A stretch of 64,000 bases of DNA from assembly GCA_965198795.1 (NCBI GenBank), contig OZ240674.1, positions 2,046,001 to 2,110,000 of the forward strand, written 5' to 3'. This document shows, piece by piece, positions 1 to 8,421 of the stretch. Numbering within the stretch: the first letter of the stretch is position 1; every line of letters begins with the position of its first letter. Source of the DNA: G965198795 sp965198795 (GTDB lineage: Bacteria > Pseudomonadota > Alphaproteobacteria > Rhodospirillales > Casp-alpha2). Made by a program: the position numbers and the translations under genes. The notes below the pieces were generated by a model. The model made no database searches, was not told the origin of the DNA, and saw only the letters and a list, made by a program, of their open reading frames with translations.

Positions 1-1260
1 CCCGCCCGCCAGCACCCCGGCAAATTCTACGCGCTGCCTCAGGCGCCGCAGCAGTTCAAACAGCTGCTGATGGTTTCAGGTTTCGATAAATATTTCCAAA
101 TCGCGCCTTGCTTCCGGGATGAAGACGCCCGCGCGGACCGGAGTCCCGGTGAGTTTTATCAGCTCGACGTCGAGATGGCCTTCGTTACCCAGGCTGATGT
201 GTTCAATGCCTTGGAGCCGGTTCTCGCCGGCGTATTTGAAGAGTTTGCGGGTGACCGCGAAGTCACCCCGGCGCCGTTCCCGCGCATCCCGTACGCCGAG
301 TCGATGGTGAAGTATGGCAATGACAAGCCGGACCTGCGGAATCCCATCGAGATGCAGGACGTGACGGAGACCTTCCGGGGGTCGGGCTTCAAGATATTCG
401 CGAACATGATCGAAAAGAACGGCAAGGTTCGCGTTCACGCCATTCCGGCCAAAACGGGCGGCGGGCGCGCCTTTTGCGACCGCATGAACAACTGGGCGCA
501 GGGAGAAGGTCAGCCGGGCTTGGGCTATATTTTCTTCCGGGATGGGGAGGGCGCGGGTCCGCTCGCCAAGAACATCGGGGCTGAGCGAACGGAAGCTCTG
601 CGCCGGGAACTGGGCCTGGAAGACGGCGACGCCGTTTTCTTCATCGCCGGCGCGCCGGCGGAATTCGCACCTTTCGCGGCGGCCGCTCGGATGAAGGTGG
701 GTGAAGAGTTGGGCCTGTGTGAAAAGGACGCGTTCCGCTTCTGCTGGATTGTCGATTATCCCATGTACGAGCTGGACGAAAATGGCAAGGCGGCGTTCTC
801 TCATAACCCGTTCTCCATGCCGCAAGGCGGTCTGGAGGCGCTGGAAACCAAGGACCCGCTCGACGTATTGGCCTACCAGTACGACATCGTTTGTAACGGT
901 GTAGAACTGTCATCCGGCGCCATACGGAACCACAAACCGGAAATCATGCTTAAGGCGTTCGAGATCGCGGGTTATGAGCGGGAGGCCGTCGAGCGGGAAT
1001 TCGGCGGCATGTACCGGGCCTTCCGATATGGCGCCCCGCCCCACGGCGGTTCGGCCCCCGGCATCGACCGGATCGTCATGTTGTTGGCGGACGAGCCCAA
1101 CATTCGCGAAGTGATTGCGTTCCCCATGAACCAGCAGGCGCAGGACCTGTTGATGGGGGCGCCGGCGGAAATTGACGACTCGCGGCTGAAAGAACTTCAT
1201 CTGAAGCTAAATTTGCCGAAGCACGGCAAATCCGGCGGCTCTGATGATTTGGCGCGGTAG
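1..1260 (+). CDS. aspS: Aspartate--tRNA ligase (AspRS), 5'-truncated by window edge
   Basis: Charges tRNA-Asp (or tRNA-Asp/Asn) with aspartate in the cytoplasm. The frame is open from base 1, and 419 C-terminal residues are present of about 590 usual for bacterial AspRS; the anticodon-binding OB domain lies outside the window. Class II motif 2 is seen in CFRDEDARADRSPGEFYQLD. The bacterial GAD insertion domain follows, and motif 3 is GSAPGIDRIVMLLADE near the C-terminus. It ends in a lysine/glycine-rich tail. Many alphaproteobacterial AspRS enzymes are non-discriminating; the deciding residues are probably upstream, so this was not judged. Confidence 0.97.
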   Translation, partial: PARQHPGKFYALPQAPQQFKQLLMVSGFDKYFQIAPCFRDEDARADRSPGEFYQLDVEMAFVTQADVFNALEPVLAGVFEEFAGDREVTPAPFPRIPYAESMVKYGNDKPDLRNPIEMQDVTETFRGSGFKIFANMIEKNGKVRVHAIPAKTGGGRAFCDRMNNWAQGEGQPGLGYIFFRDGEGAGPLAKNIGAERTEALRRELGLEDGDAVFFIAGAPAEFAPFAAAARMKVGEELGLCEKDAFRFCWIVDYPMYELDENGKAAFSHNPFSMPQGGLEALETKDPLDVLAYQYDIVCNGVELSSGAIRNHKPEIMLKAFEIAGYEREAVEREFGGMYRAFRYGAPPHGGSAPGIDRIVMLLADEPNIREVIAFPMNQQAQDLLMGAPAEIDDSRLKELHLKLNLPKHGKSGGSDDLAR

Positions 1261-1724
1261 AACCGCTCCATGAGTCAACCGGCTATTGGAAATACGGCGT
1301 ATTCTCAAGCTCACGGGCACAATTTGGCCGCATTGCGGCCCGGTCATGAGCCACTGTCTGAAACTGATGATGGACGTTGCGCCCGGGCGCGGGAATTTCG
1401 TCAACGAAATTAATTATGCGGAATTATGGAACACCTTCCGGCGGTCGCGCGGGAGACCAGAAGCTGGTTAAGGTTTATGATCGCCCGCTTGTTTATGCGG
1501 TCAGTTGCGCAAAGCGTTTATATCAGACGCGATATAGCGTCTTACAGCGATAATCATGTCACGCGCGGGTTTCGCCGTAAGGACGAAAACGGACGCTTGT
1601 CTAGGATTTGCTCGCGCGGGTCCGGGGAAATGGCTCCCGTCATAATTCACCTTCAAGAATGGAGAGTCACAAATCAAATATCTCGGGGGTCTCCCTTTAT
1701 GGCTCCGGCTTAGAGATCAACGCC
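1261..1724. other. Intergenic region between aspS and flagellin (no gene seen)
   Basis: This 464-bp stretch lies between the convergent aspS and flagellin genes. Short open frames here (for example 1426-1713) lack convincing ribosome sites and protein-like composition, so I call no gene. It contains a perfect 8-bp inverted repeat, AATTTCGT / ACGAAATT, at 1394-1411 with a 2-nt loop. It has no T-run typical of a terminator. Confidence 0.5.
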
Positions 1725-3086
1725 CTAGTTGAACAGGTTCAGGATGCCCTGTTCGGACTGACCGGCGAAGGCCAGGGCCGAAATACCAAGCTGCTGTCTG
1801 GTTTGCAGAGCGAGCAGGTTGGCGCCTTCCGTGTTCACGTCGGCCAGCGTCAGCAGACCGGCGCCCACCTCGAGGGTGTTGATGTAGGTCTCCGTGAAGT
1901 CCAAACGGGTTCGCAGCAAGGCGACGTTCGAACCCAAAGACTGGGATTCCGCCCGAAGAATCTGTATGGCGGATTCGAGTTGCGCGGAGAGTAATTCAAT
2001 CGAGAGGGTATCGGCTTCCTCAACGGCCGTGTAATCGACTCCCAAAGACGCGGTGTTCAGCAGCGCCGTCAACTCAGCAGCGGTTAAATTATCAGCCGTT
2101 TCGGCGACCGACGTTTGCGTGGAGCCGAAGCCGATCAGCCCCGCACGGTTGTCGGTGGAACCCACGTTGACCCGAACGTTGTCGACGACGCCGATAAACT
2201 CGTCCGCCGCCACGTTGAAAGTGGCGGTACCGCCGGTGAACGCTTGCGTATCCGTACTGGACGAAAGGACCAGCGTCAGCGTGTCGCCGTTCCTGACCGT
2301 CGCGGCCGTGTTGCCGCCTTGGTTATTCGAGATCGTGATGCTGACGGTGCCCAGGTCGAACTGAAGCGTGGTCGCCCCTTGAGTATCGAAGCTGAGGGAG
2401 CCCGTGCCGTTGAAGGTGACGACCACGCGGCTCAAACTCTGCGTTGTGACGCCCGCGGTGGTGTCGCCGCCAACCAGGTTGACGGTTTGACCGGAGTAGG
2501 TGACGGCCGAGTCGGTGCCGGTCAAGACGCCCTGGGCCGCGGCGGAGGCGACATCGACGGTACCCCCGCTAATCAGCTGGTTAACGCCAATGCCGCTTTC
2601 GCGGAGGTTCTTCGATTGCAGGAACAGCAGGGCGCTGGTCGTGGTCGAGAAGCGGATCGTAAGCTCCTCCCTCGTGCCGTCGATCAGGCTCTGACCCAGG
2701 TACTCGGCGTCGTTGGCCTGTTCACCGATCTGAGTTCGGATTGAATTGAACTGCGACACCAAGTTATTGAACGCCGTGCCCCTGGCGGACCGAAGGTTGT
2801 TGGCGAAACCTCTGAGTTGACGGACAAGGTCGTCGATAGCTTCAATACCGTCCAGAGCGGCCGTAACCGCCTGAATGCCCTGTTCGATATCCTCCAAACG
2901 GTCCTCGAAGTCGGACGCGCGATCAGAGAGGCTTAAAGCGGTGAAGAACGCGACCGGATCGTCAACGGCGGACGCGACCTCCAGACCCGAGGCCAGACGG
3001 TTGTTGGTCCGGTCAATCAGGTCGGTCGTGTTCTGGAGAGAGAGAAGCGAACTGCGCACGGCAGCCGAGAGAGCAACGTCAGACAT
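1725..3086 (-). CDS. Flagellin
   Basis: Structural subunit of the flagellar filament, exported by the flagellar type III system. The protein is 453 aa. The N-terminal helical D0/D1 region (about residues 1-150) begins MSDVALSAAVRSSLLSLQNT and carries the heptad-like LASGLEVASAVDDPVAFFTA stretch. A Thr/Gly-rich variable middle (about 160-340) and a C-terminal helical region ending in EQGILNLFN follow. This N-terminal style resembles flagellins of Rhodospirillaceae rather than the enterobacterial kind. An AAAAGGAG ribosome site sits just before the ATG. No other structural flagellar genes are in the window, so it is a detached filament gene preceded only by the small gene at 3154-3684. Confidence 0.93.
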   Translation of the reverse strand: MSDVALSAAVRSSLLSLQNTTDLIDRTNNRLASGLEVASAVDDPVAFFTALSLSDRASDFEDRLEDIEQGIQAVTAALDGIEAIDDLVRQLRGFANNLRSARGTAFNNLVSQFNSIRTQIGEQANDAEYLGQSLIDGTREELTIRFSTTTSALLFLQSKNLRESGIGVNQLISGGTVDVASAAAQGVLTGTDSAVTYSGQTVNLVGGDTTAGVTTQSLSRVVVTFNGTGSLSFDTQGATTLQFDLGTVSITISNNQGGNTAATVRNGDTLTLVLSSSTDTQAFTGGTATFNVAADEFIGVVDNVRVNVGSTDNRAGLIGFGSTQTSVAETADNLTAAELTALLNTASLGVDYTAVEEADTLSIELLSAQLESAIQILRAESQSLGSNVALLRTRLDFTETYINTLEVGAGLLTLADVNTEGANLLALQTRQQLGISALAFAGQSEQGILNLFN

Positions 3087-3153
3087 AAGTCTACTCCTTT
3101 TCTAGGTTGAGGCGTCAATGCAAACGGTTCCATTACACTCCGGGACTAAACAT

Positions 3154-3684
3154 CTAGCCGGCGGCATCAAGGGTTTCCGGGACTGGCGCTCTTTCGATCC
3201 GCAGCAGCAAGCTCACGAGTTTCTCGGTTTGCTTAACCAAAACCGTGTTCTGCGGGTTATGGCGTCTGACGAAATTCAGACGATCTTCCCAATGGCCGAT
3301 GAAGTCGCGCGGCTTGTCCGGCTTGGCCCGCTGTCCTGTTAACGCGCCTATGGTGGCGTTGTAGTCAGGATGCAACTCTGGCTGGAACGCCAGCATCTCG
3401 TACTCGTCGAACAACACAAGGCCCGCAGCGTAAAGGTCCAGACTGAACTTCGCCATGGCGCGGGGCGAGATGCTTCGAAGGCTGGCGCCGCCGGACACTT
3501 CCGAGAACGGCGACGCGGGCAGAGCAACCTCGCGCTTGCCTTGCGTCTTTTGACCGTAAAGGCCATCACGCCCGCAAGCGCCGAGCGGCCGCGACTCATC
3601 TGGAACCGGAACCAGTTCACGAGACAGCGCCGCCGGACTGGAATGCATGTCCAGATAAGACAGCGGGGTTTTTCCGTGGCCCAT
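3154..3684 (-). CDS. Conserved-looking hypothetical protein upstream of flagellin
   Basis: A 176-aa soluble protein with no signal peptide or membrane segment and a good AAGGAG ribosome site. The N-terminal third looks disordered and ends in a predicted helical start (SPRAMAKFSLDLYAAGLVLF). The C-terminal half (about 90-165) is compact and charged, with motifs FDEYEMLAFQPELHPDYN and PRDFIGHWEDRLNFVRRHN, which look like a conserved domain. It reads in the same direction as the flagellin, 67 bp upstream of it, so a filament-linked role is possible but only inferred. I do not recognise a named family. Confidence 0.75.
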   Translation of the reverse strand: MGHGKTPLSYLDMHSSPAALSRELVPVPDESRPLGACGRDGLYGQKTQGKREVALPASPFSEVSGGASLRSISPRAMAKFSLDLYAAGLVLFDEYEMLAFQPELHPDYNATIGALTGQRAKPDKPRDFIGHWEDRLNFVRRHNPQNTVLVKQTEKLVSLLLRIERAPVPETLDAAG

Positions 3685-3687
3685 TTG

Positions 3688-4060
3688 TTAACTCCTTAAA
3701 GTCCTTCCGTATTCGTCATGAGAGGGTTTTGTCCTTGAGAGGCTTAAACCAAAGCCAGGGACTTTCCTCAACTTCTGGTCGCGCCGCCGGCTTGAGGACG
3801 GCCCGCACCGTCTCCGCCGGCGCCGATAGCCCGTGTTCAATGCTTCGAACAGGTCCACCGGTTTCGCGGCCGGGAAAGGGCGCAAGACGCTCTTCCGCAT
3901 GAACTCACGCAAGAAGCCTGCCAGGGCGAATGAATGTCTAAAAGCCTTGTAATCCCAGCCTTTCGGTACGAAACCGCCCAGTAAAATCTCCCTTAGCGGC
4001 AGCTTTTGCCGAGGCGGTCGGGCAATTTTTGCCTTGTCAGCCGAGGCGTCTTGTCCAACT
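3688..4060 (-). pseudogene. Possible gene remnant upstream of the flagellin partner
   Basis: A reverse-strand frame ends at 3688. Its first usable start (TTG) is at 3912, giving 74 residues, the last part very Arg/Ser-rich. The same frame stays open upstream to beyond 4060, and there it looks more protein-like (LREILLGGFVPKGWDYKAFR, HSFALAGFLREFM). No ATG, GTG or TTG precedes that part. It overlaps the start region of the EipB-like gene on the other strand. This could be a decayed gene, a frameshifted gene whose true start is in another frame, or chance. The boundary at 4060 is approximate. Confidence 0.3.
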
Positions 4061-4090
4061 CTGAAGACGGAAAAGAGATTGGATAACGGA

Positions 4091-4972
4091 ATGGCGCGGG
4101 GATTGAGAGGGAATCGGTTTGTCGGCGCTCTCTTTGTCAGCGCGTCTCTCTTTTTGGCGAATCCAGAGGCCGAGTCGCAGAACCTGCCCGCATCCGTTCA
4201 GCCAGCCGACGGCCTGTTGTCACATCGCGCAATTTATCGCCTTAGTCTCGCGCACCGCCAAAAGTCGTCCTCTCCCAGCCATGTCAGCGGAATAATGGCC
4301 TATTCTTTTCAGGACGCTTGCGACGGTTGGATGATCGAAAACCGAGTCGCCATGAAGCTGGTCTATGACGAAGGCCGGAGCGTTGAGACCGACTGGAGGT
4401 TTTCCAGTTGGGAAGCCAAGGACGGCCGCCGCTTCCGGTTCAACGTCAAGCAAAAGCACAATGGTCGAGTGATCGAGGATCTTACCGGCGTCGCGCAGTT
4501 GGAAGGCCCGTCCGGAAAGGCTGGCGGCTGGGCGCGGTTCTCGGGCACCAAAGAGGTGGAACAAACCCTGTCGCGGGGAACACTGTTCCCGACATCGCAT
4601 CTGCTGTTTTCGATTAAGGCGGCGACCGAAGGCAAGGCCTTGCTGTTCAAACCCTTGTTTGACGGAGGCGGGGTTGAGAACCCGTATGAGACCAGCTTGC
4701 ACATCACCGACGTGACGAACTACCCGGCGGGAGAGGGACGCCGGTCACAGGTCGCTTTTGACCGGTTTAAGGGCGTTCCCGCGGATGTTCCTGCATGGCG
4801 GTTCCGCATTGCGTTCTTTTCCCAAATGGCCAGGGACCAATTGCCGGCCTTCGAGATGGATGTGGATTACCGCGCCGATGGATTGGCGGGAAGAATTCTC
4901 CAGGAGTTCGATGATTTCGGCATCCTGATGCTGCCGCAGTCCATTGAGCCCACGCCGAAAGCGGAGTGCTAG
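4091..4972 (+). CDS. EipB/DUF1849 family cell-envelope protein
   Basis: Predicted periplasmic protein of the alphaproteobacterial EipB (DUF1849) family, a beta-barrel-like protein linked to envelope integrity in Brucella. I chose the ATG at 4091 because it begins a clear signal peptide (basic MARGLRGNR, a hydrophobic core, then small residues near AES). An upstream TTG at 4034 would add 19 residues before it. The product is about 293 aa. Family-like features include an early LSHRAIYRLSL strand, a pair of cysteines (FQDACDGW and the C-terminal KAEC), and QMARDQLPAFEMDVDYRADG near the end. It faces the ROK kinase gene and their 3' ends overlap slightly. Confidence 0.85.
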   Translation: MARGLRGNRFVGALFVSASLFLANPEAESQNLPASVQPADGLLSHRAIYRLSLAHRQKSSSPSHVSGIMAYSFQDACDGWMIENRVAMKLVYDEGRSVETDWRFSSWEAKDGRRFRFNVKQKHNGRVIEDLTGVAQLEGPSGKAGGWARFSGTKEVEQTLSRGTLFPTSHLLFSIKAATEGKALLFKPLFDGGGVENPYETSLHITDVTNYPAGEGRRSQVAFDRFKGVPADVPAWRFRIAFFSQMARDQLPAFEMDVDYRADGLAGRILQEFDDFGILMLPQSIEPTPKAEC

Positions 4973-5880
4973 ACTCTCTCGCTCACCTCATCAGGGTTCC
5001 AGAGCCAGGCGGCGCCGCGCACGCCTGAACTGTCGCCGTGGCGGTTCCTCACAAGCCGGGTTGAAACGTCGTTGGAGAAGACCCAGGATGACCAAATATC
5101 CGGTGTTTTCTCGTAAAGCGGACCGATGTTGGAAAGTCCGCCGCCCAGTACAATGACGTCCGGATCAATGATGTTGATTACGGTGGCGAGCGCTCGGGCG
5201 AGGCGTTCGGCATAGCGGTCCATAGCGCCGAGCGCGGCGGTGTCGCCAGATGACGCTGCGTCAACCACACAGGTTGCGTCCGCGCCATTCAACCCATGGT
5301 CTCTGACGAGGCCGGGACCGGATAGAAATGTCTCAATGCAGCCGGTTTTACCGCAATAGCATGCCGGGCCGGGGCGCTCGTCGTCAGTGGGCCAGGGAAG
5401 AGGATTGTGTCCCCATTCTCCGGCAATGGCGTTCACCCCGGAGAGCGGTTTCCCGTTGACCACAAGGCCGCCGCCGACGCCGGTGCCGAGAATCACGCCG
5501 AAGACAACAGCGGCCCCCGCCGCCGCGCCGTCCGTGGCTTCTGAAACGGCGAAACAATTGGCGTCGTTTTCCAATCTCACAGGCCGGTTTAAACGCCGTT
5601 CCAAGTCTTGCCGAAAGGGTTTCCCGATCAGCCAGGTCGAGTTGGCGTTCTTGACCAGGCCCGTGGCCGGAGAGACCGCGCCCGGTATCCCGACGCCCAA
5701 ATGGCTGACCGTGCGGCCCGCCTGGATTTCGAGTTCCGCGATCAGGGCGGCGAGAGCCTCCAGCGTGCCGTCGTAGGCTTGCCGCGGGGCCGGGATTCGC
5801 AGACGTGCTTGTTCCAAGCCCTTTGAGTCGAGGATGACACCCTCAATCTTTGTTCCTCCCAGATCGACGCCCGCCCGCAT
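4969..5880 (-). CDS. ROK family sugar kinase (fructokinase/N-acetylglucosamine kinase type)
   Basis: ATP-dependent phosphorylation of a hexose in the cytoplasm. The 303-aa length is normal for ROK kinases. The N-terminal phosphate-binding loop is VDLGGTKIEG, and the catalytic Asp lies in LENDANCFA. The ATP-binding glycine cluster is GTGVGGG. The ROK zinc motif is EWGHNPLP followed by CYCGKTGCIETFLSGPG (His plus three Cys). These features resemble Mak/NagK-type enzymes, but substrate cannot be fixed from sequence. No sugar transporter or regulator is adjacent. Confidence 0.93.
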   Translation of the reverse strand: MRAGVDLGGTKIEGVILDSKGLEQARLRIPAPRQAYDGTLEALAALIAELEIQAGRTVSHLGVGIPGAVSPATGLVKNANSTWLIGKPFRQDLERRLNRPVRLENDANCFAVSEATDGAAAGAAVVFGVILGTGVGGGLVVNGKPLSGVNAIAGEWGHNPLPWPTDDERPGPACYCGKTGCIETFLSGPGLVRDHGLNGADATCVVDAASSGDTAALGAMDRYAERLARALATVINIIDPDVIVLGGGLSNIGPLYEKTPDIWSSWVFSNDVSTRLVRNRHGDSSGVRGAAWLWNPDEVSERV

Positions 5881-5993
5881 CTTTCTCTCCCATGCCTGGA
5901 AGCCGCCGCGTTTGATTCAATTCTTCTTAACTAACCACTGGCACTCTCTTGCGCTAGGCGAAAGTATCGGACCGAATGCAGGAGTTTGCCGCC

Positions 5994-6458
5994 ATGAAAA
6001 CAAATGCCGAGACCGTGACGCCTTTGGGACGCGACACCGATGTCTTTCCGGTTTTCCGGGGCATGGGCGAATTAAACGTCAGCGGACGGGAAATCGCGGA
6101 TGTGCTTGGCGTTGCTCCCGGCACGGTGAGCAAATGGCGCAAGGGCAAGTCCCGTATGCCGGGCGATCTATTGGTTTTTCTGACCATGGTGCTCGCGGAG
6201 TTGGTGAACGAGCGCGAAACGGCGGCGGCGCGCGACTCCGTCAAACCCTCCTCGAAGGTTTGCCGGCAAGTGTATCGCGCGGAAAATTGCCTGCAACAGC
6301 AGGAAGTCTTCAATTCGGCCCTGCCGCGTGAAGATAATCAAAACGGCGCCAAAATGTTCCGCGACTGGTGGCGGGAGAAATACCGCTTGGCGGCCGAACA
6401 GGCCACGGACGCCAACGCAAAACACCATATGAGCGCTGTTTCACAGGCGATCATTTAG
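5994..6458 (+). CDS. Small helix-turn-helix DNA-binding protein
   Basis: Putative transcriptional regulator, about 154 aa. A helix-turn-helix occupies roughly residues 25-50, with VSGREIADVLGVAPGTVSKW as the two helices and the turn, followed by basic RKGKSRMP. The C-terminal half is polar with several Trp/Lys residues and no recognised effector domain. The ATG at 5994 is preferred over 5976 because a GGAG motif lies 9 nt before it. It stands alone between the divergent ROK kinase and the next hypothetical gene, so targets cannot be inferred. It may be Cro/XRE-like or a shorter MerR-like HTH. Confidence 0.8.
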   Translation: MKTNAETVTPLGRDTDVFPVFRGMGELNVSGREIADVLGVAPGTVSKWRKGKSRMPGDLLVFLTMVLAELVNERETAAARDSVKPSSKVCRQVYRAENCLQQQEVFNSALPREDNQNGAKMFRDWWREKYRLAAEQATDANAKHHMSAVSQAII

Positions 6459-6585
6459 GGTTATCATGCCCATAAATGGACTGAGCGGGCCCGAAAAGGC
6501 TGGCTGGCTGGAATGTTGGATTGCGCCGACGCCTCCCCAAAAGGGGATATCGTGCGCAGCTGTCGCCTAGGAGGCAAAGACCGGT

Positions 6586-7338
6586 ATGTCATCCAGGTTG
6601 CTTGGACTGACAGAAGAGGGAATCCAGACCGCGCTGGATATCAAACAGAGCTATAAAAAGCATGAACCCCTCGTGGCGCCTGGACGGAAACCGAGAATTC
6701 TGACGCCGGAGACTTTTCTGAACGACCGCACGGACCTCTCAGGCTTGGAAGACCCGCTGCCCCTGGCTTTGGTCGCCGCGCGCGACCCGGAAGCGCCGAT
6801 GGCGCTGGCCGCCGCCGCCAGACTGTCTCCGTTAGGCCGCAAGGCGCCGCTGGTCACCGGCATTTTTGAAATCGTCGGCGACGTAACCCGTCACGACACG
6901 GTGAGGGACGCGGTTTCGCTTATCACCGAGCGGGCGTTTGATCCGGACGTGATTTCCAAACTCCGCCGCCAAACGTCCAAATTCATCGTCAAAACGCGCG
7001 CCGAATACACGGCCGCTCTGCGCCAAAACCTGCATGACCTGCTAGATGGCTCCGCGTCGCCCCGGTCTTTCGTGGCTGAATTTTTCCAGCTAACCGAGGC
7101 CGGAAATATGCGGAACGACATCCGCAAGAAGCTGGTGTTGAGCTTGTTGTTGTCTGAAACCGTCCGGCCCAGCGTTAAATTTCTGATGCTGGAGAACTTC
7201 CAGCGCATGCCCCGTCAAGTGCAGAACGCGATTATAAGATCGCTTCTGCGGGCCGAGCCGTCGCGGCATGTTGATCTGATGAAGGAAGAACTGCGCTGGA
7301 TCGTGGCCCAAGGACCCGATTACGGCCGCCTGTCTTGA
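6586..7338 (+). CDS. Hypothetical protein, all-helical
   Basis: A 250-aa cytoplasmic protein with no signal peptide or membrane segment, preceded by a strong AGGAGG site at 6569-6574. The sequence is helix-rich, with Ala/Leu repeats (LALVAARDPEAPMALAAAAR) and LLDGSASPRSFVAEFFQLTE near the middle. It ends 13 bp before the MBL-fold gene, so the two probably share a transcript. I do not recognise the family; its HEAT-like helical look is an impression only. Confidence 0.75.
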   Translation: MSSRLLGLTEEGIQTALDIKQSYKKHEPLVAPGRKPRILTPETFLNDRTDLSGLEDPLPLALVAARDPEAPMALAAAARLSPLGRKAPLVTGIFEIVGDVTRHDTVRDAVSLITERAFDPDVISKLRRQTSKFIVKTRAEYTAALRQNLHDLLDGSASPRSFVAEFFQLTEAGNMRNDIRKKLVLSLLLSETVRPSVKFLMLENFQRMPRQVQNAIIRSLLRAEPSRHVDLMKEELRWIVAQGPDYGRLS

Positions 7339-7351
7339 GTTCGAACCCGCC

Positions 7352-8377
7352 ATGACGTTTGTTCCCGACTACGCTTTCCAGGGCGAGCCGCCGCTGGGTG
7401 AAGCCTGGGAAGCCGCACCCGGCGTTCGCTGGCTTCGCATGCCGCTGCCGTTCAAGCTCAACCACATCAATCTTTGGATTTTGGAAGATGGCGACGGTTG
7501 GACGCTGGTCGATACCGGCATCAATACGCAAGAGACGCGTGACGCCTGGGAGCGAATTTTTGCCGGAACGCTTCAGGGTAGGCCGGTCAAGCGGGTGATC
7601 GTCACCCACTTTCACCCCGATCATGTTGGCTTGGCCGGGTGGCTGTGCGAACGGTTTCAAGCGCCGCTCTGGATGCCTTTTGCCGAATGGACCATGGGGC
7701 GTATGTTGGCCGGGGAAACCACAGGCGCGAGTCTGGCCACGTTTCGCGATTTCTATATCAAGGCGGGCTTTACCGGCGATCTTCTGGAGGCCGTCGATAA
7801 GCGGATTGGAGGATATGGGTCGAAGATCAGTCCCATACCGCCCAGCCTGATCCGTCTGTCAGATGGAGATGAAATCCGGATCGGCCGCAACGCCTGGCGC
7901 ATCATCGTCGGTAACGGTCATTCGCCCGAACACGCCTGTCTTTTCTGTCCCGATTTGAATGTGCTGATTTCGGGTGATCAGGTTCTTCCCAAAATCAGCC
8001 CCAATATCTCCGTTTGGCCGCAAGAACCGGAAGCCGACCCGCTACGCCGTTTCTTGACGAGTCTTGAAGCGTTCAAGTCCTTGCCTGCGGACTGTCTTGT
8101 GCTGCCCAGCCACAATTGGCCGTTCCGCGGTTTGTCCGAAAGATTGGATGACTTGGCGGCTCATCACGCCGAGAGACTTGACGAAACGCTGAGGGCTTGC
8201 ACGTCCCCTGTTCGGGCGACCGAGGTGCTTCAACGTCTGTTCACACGCGAGCTGGACATCCACCAGCTTTTCTTCGCCATCGGGGAGACGCTGGCTCATC
8301 TGCGTTATTTGATGGCGGAGGGGCGCGTGGTCCGGACAATGGGTGCTGACGGCGTCCACCTGTTCGTTCGCGCCTGA
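7352..8377 (+). CDS. MBL-fold metallo-hydrolase
   Basis: Cytoplasmic metal-dependent hydrolase of the metallo-beta-lactamase superfamily, 341 aa. The zinc motif is THFHPDHVGLAGW (H-x-H-x-D-H), with a further ligand in IIVGNGHSPEHACLF and the bridging Asp in VLISGDQVLPKI. The last His is in LVLPSHNWPF. A C-terminal helical region (about 265-341, HAERLDETLRACTSP...) matches the winged-helix tail of glyoxalase II-like/LACTB2-type proteins. The substrate is not predictable. It probably forms an operon with the preceding hypothetical gene. Confidence 0.9.
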   Translation: MTFVPDYAFQGEPPLGEAWEAAPGVRWLRMPLPFKLNHINLWILEDGDGWTLVDTGINTQETRDAWERIFAGTLQGRPVKRVIVTHFHPDHVGLAGWLCERFQAPLWMPFAEWTMGRMLAGETTGASLATFRDFYIKAGFTGDLLEAVDKRIGGYGSKISPIPPSLIRLSDGDEIRIGRNAWRIIVGNGHSPEHACLFCPDLNVLISGDQVLPKISPNISVWPQEPEADPLRRFLTSLEAFKSLPADCLVLPSHNWPFRGLSERLDDLAAHHAERLDETLRACTSPVRATEVLQRLFTRELDIHQLFFAIGETLAHLRYLMAEGRVVRTMGADGVHLFVRA

Positions 8378-8421
8378 ACGGACATCAAAAGAGAGCCTTC
8401 CGACGGCAGGCGACCATGCTA

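Noticed and set aside
1426..1994. Small open frames after aspS
   Set aside because: No ribosome sites, overlap with the flagellin 3' end, and non-protein-like composition.
3087..3153. Possible sigma-54 promoter (TGGAACCGTTTGCA, reverse strand) before flagellin
   Set aside because: The GG and GC elements are 8 rather than 10 nt apart, so it does not fit the -24/-12 spacing.
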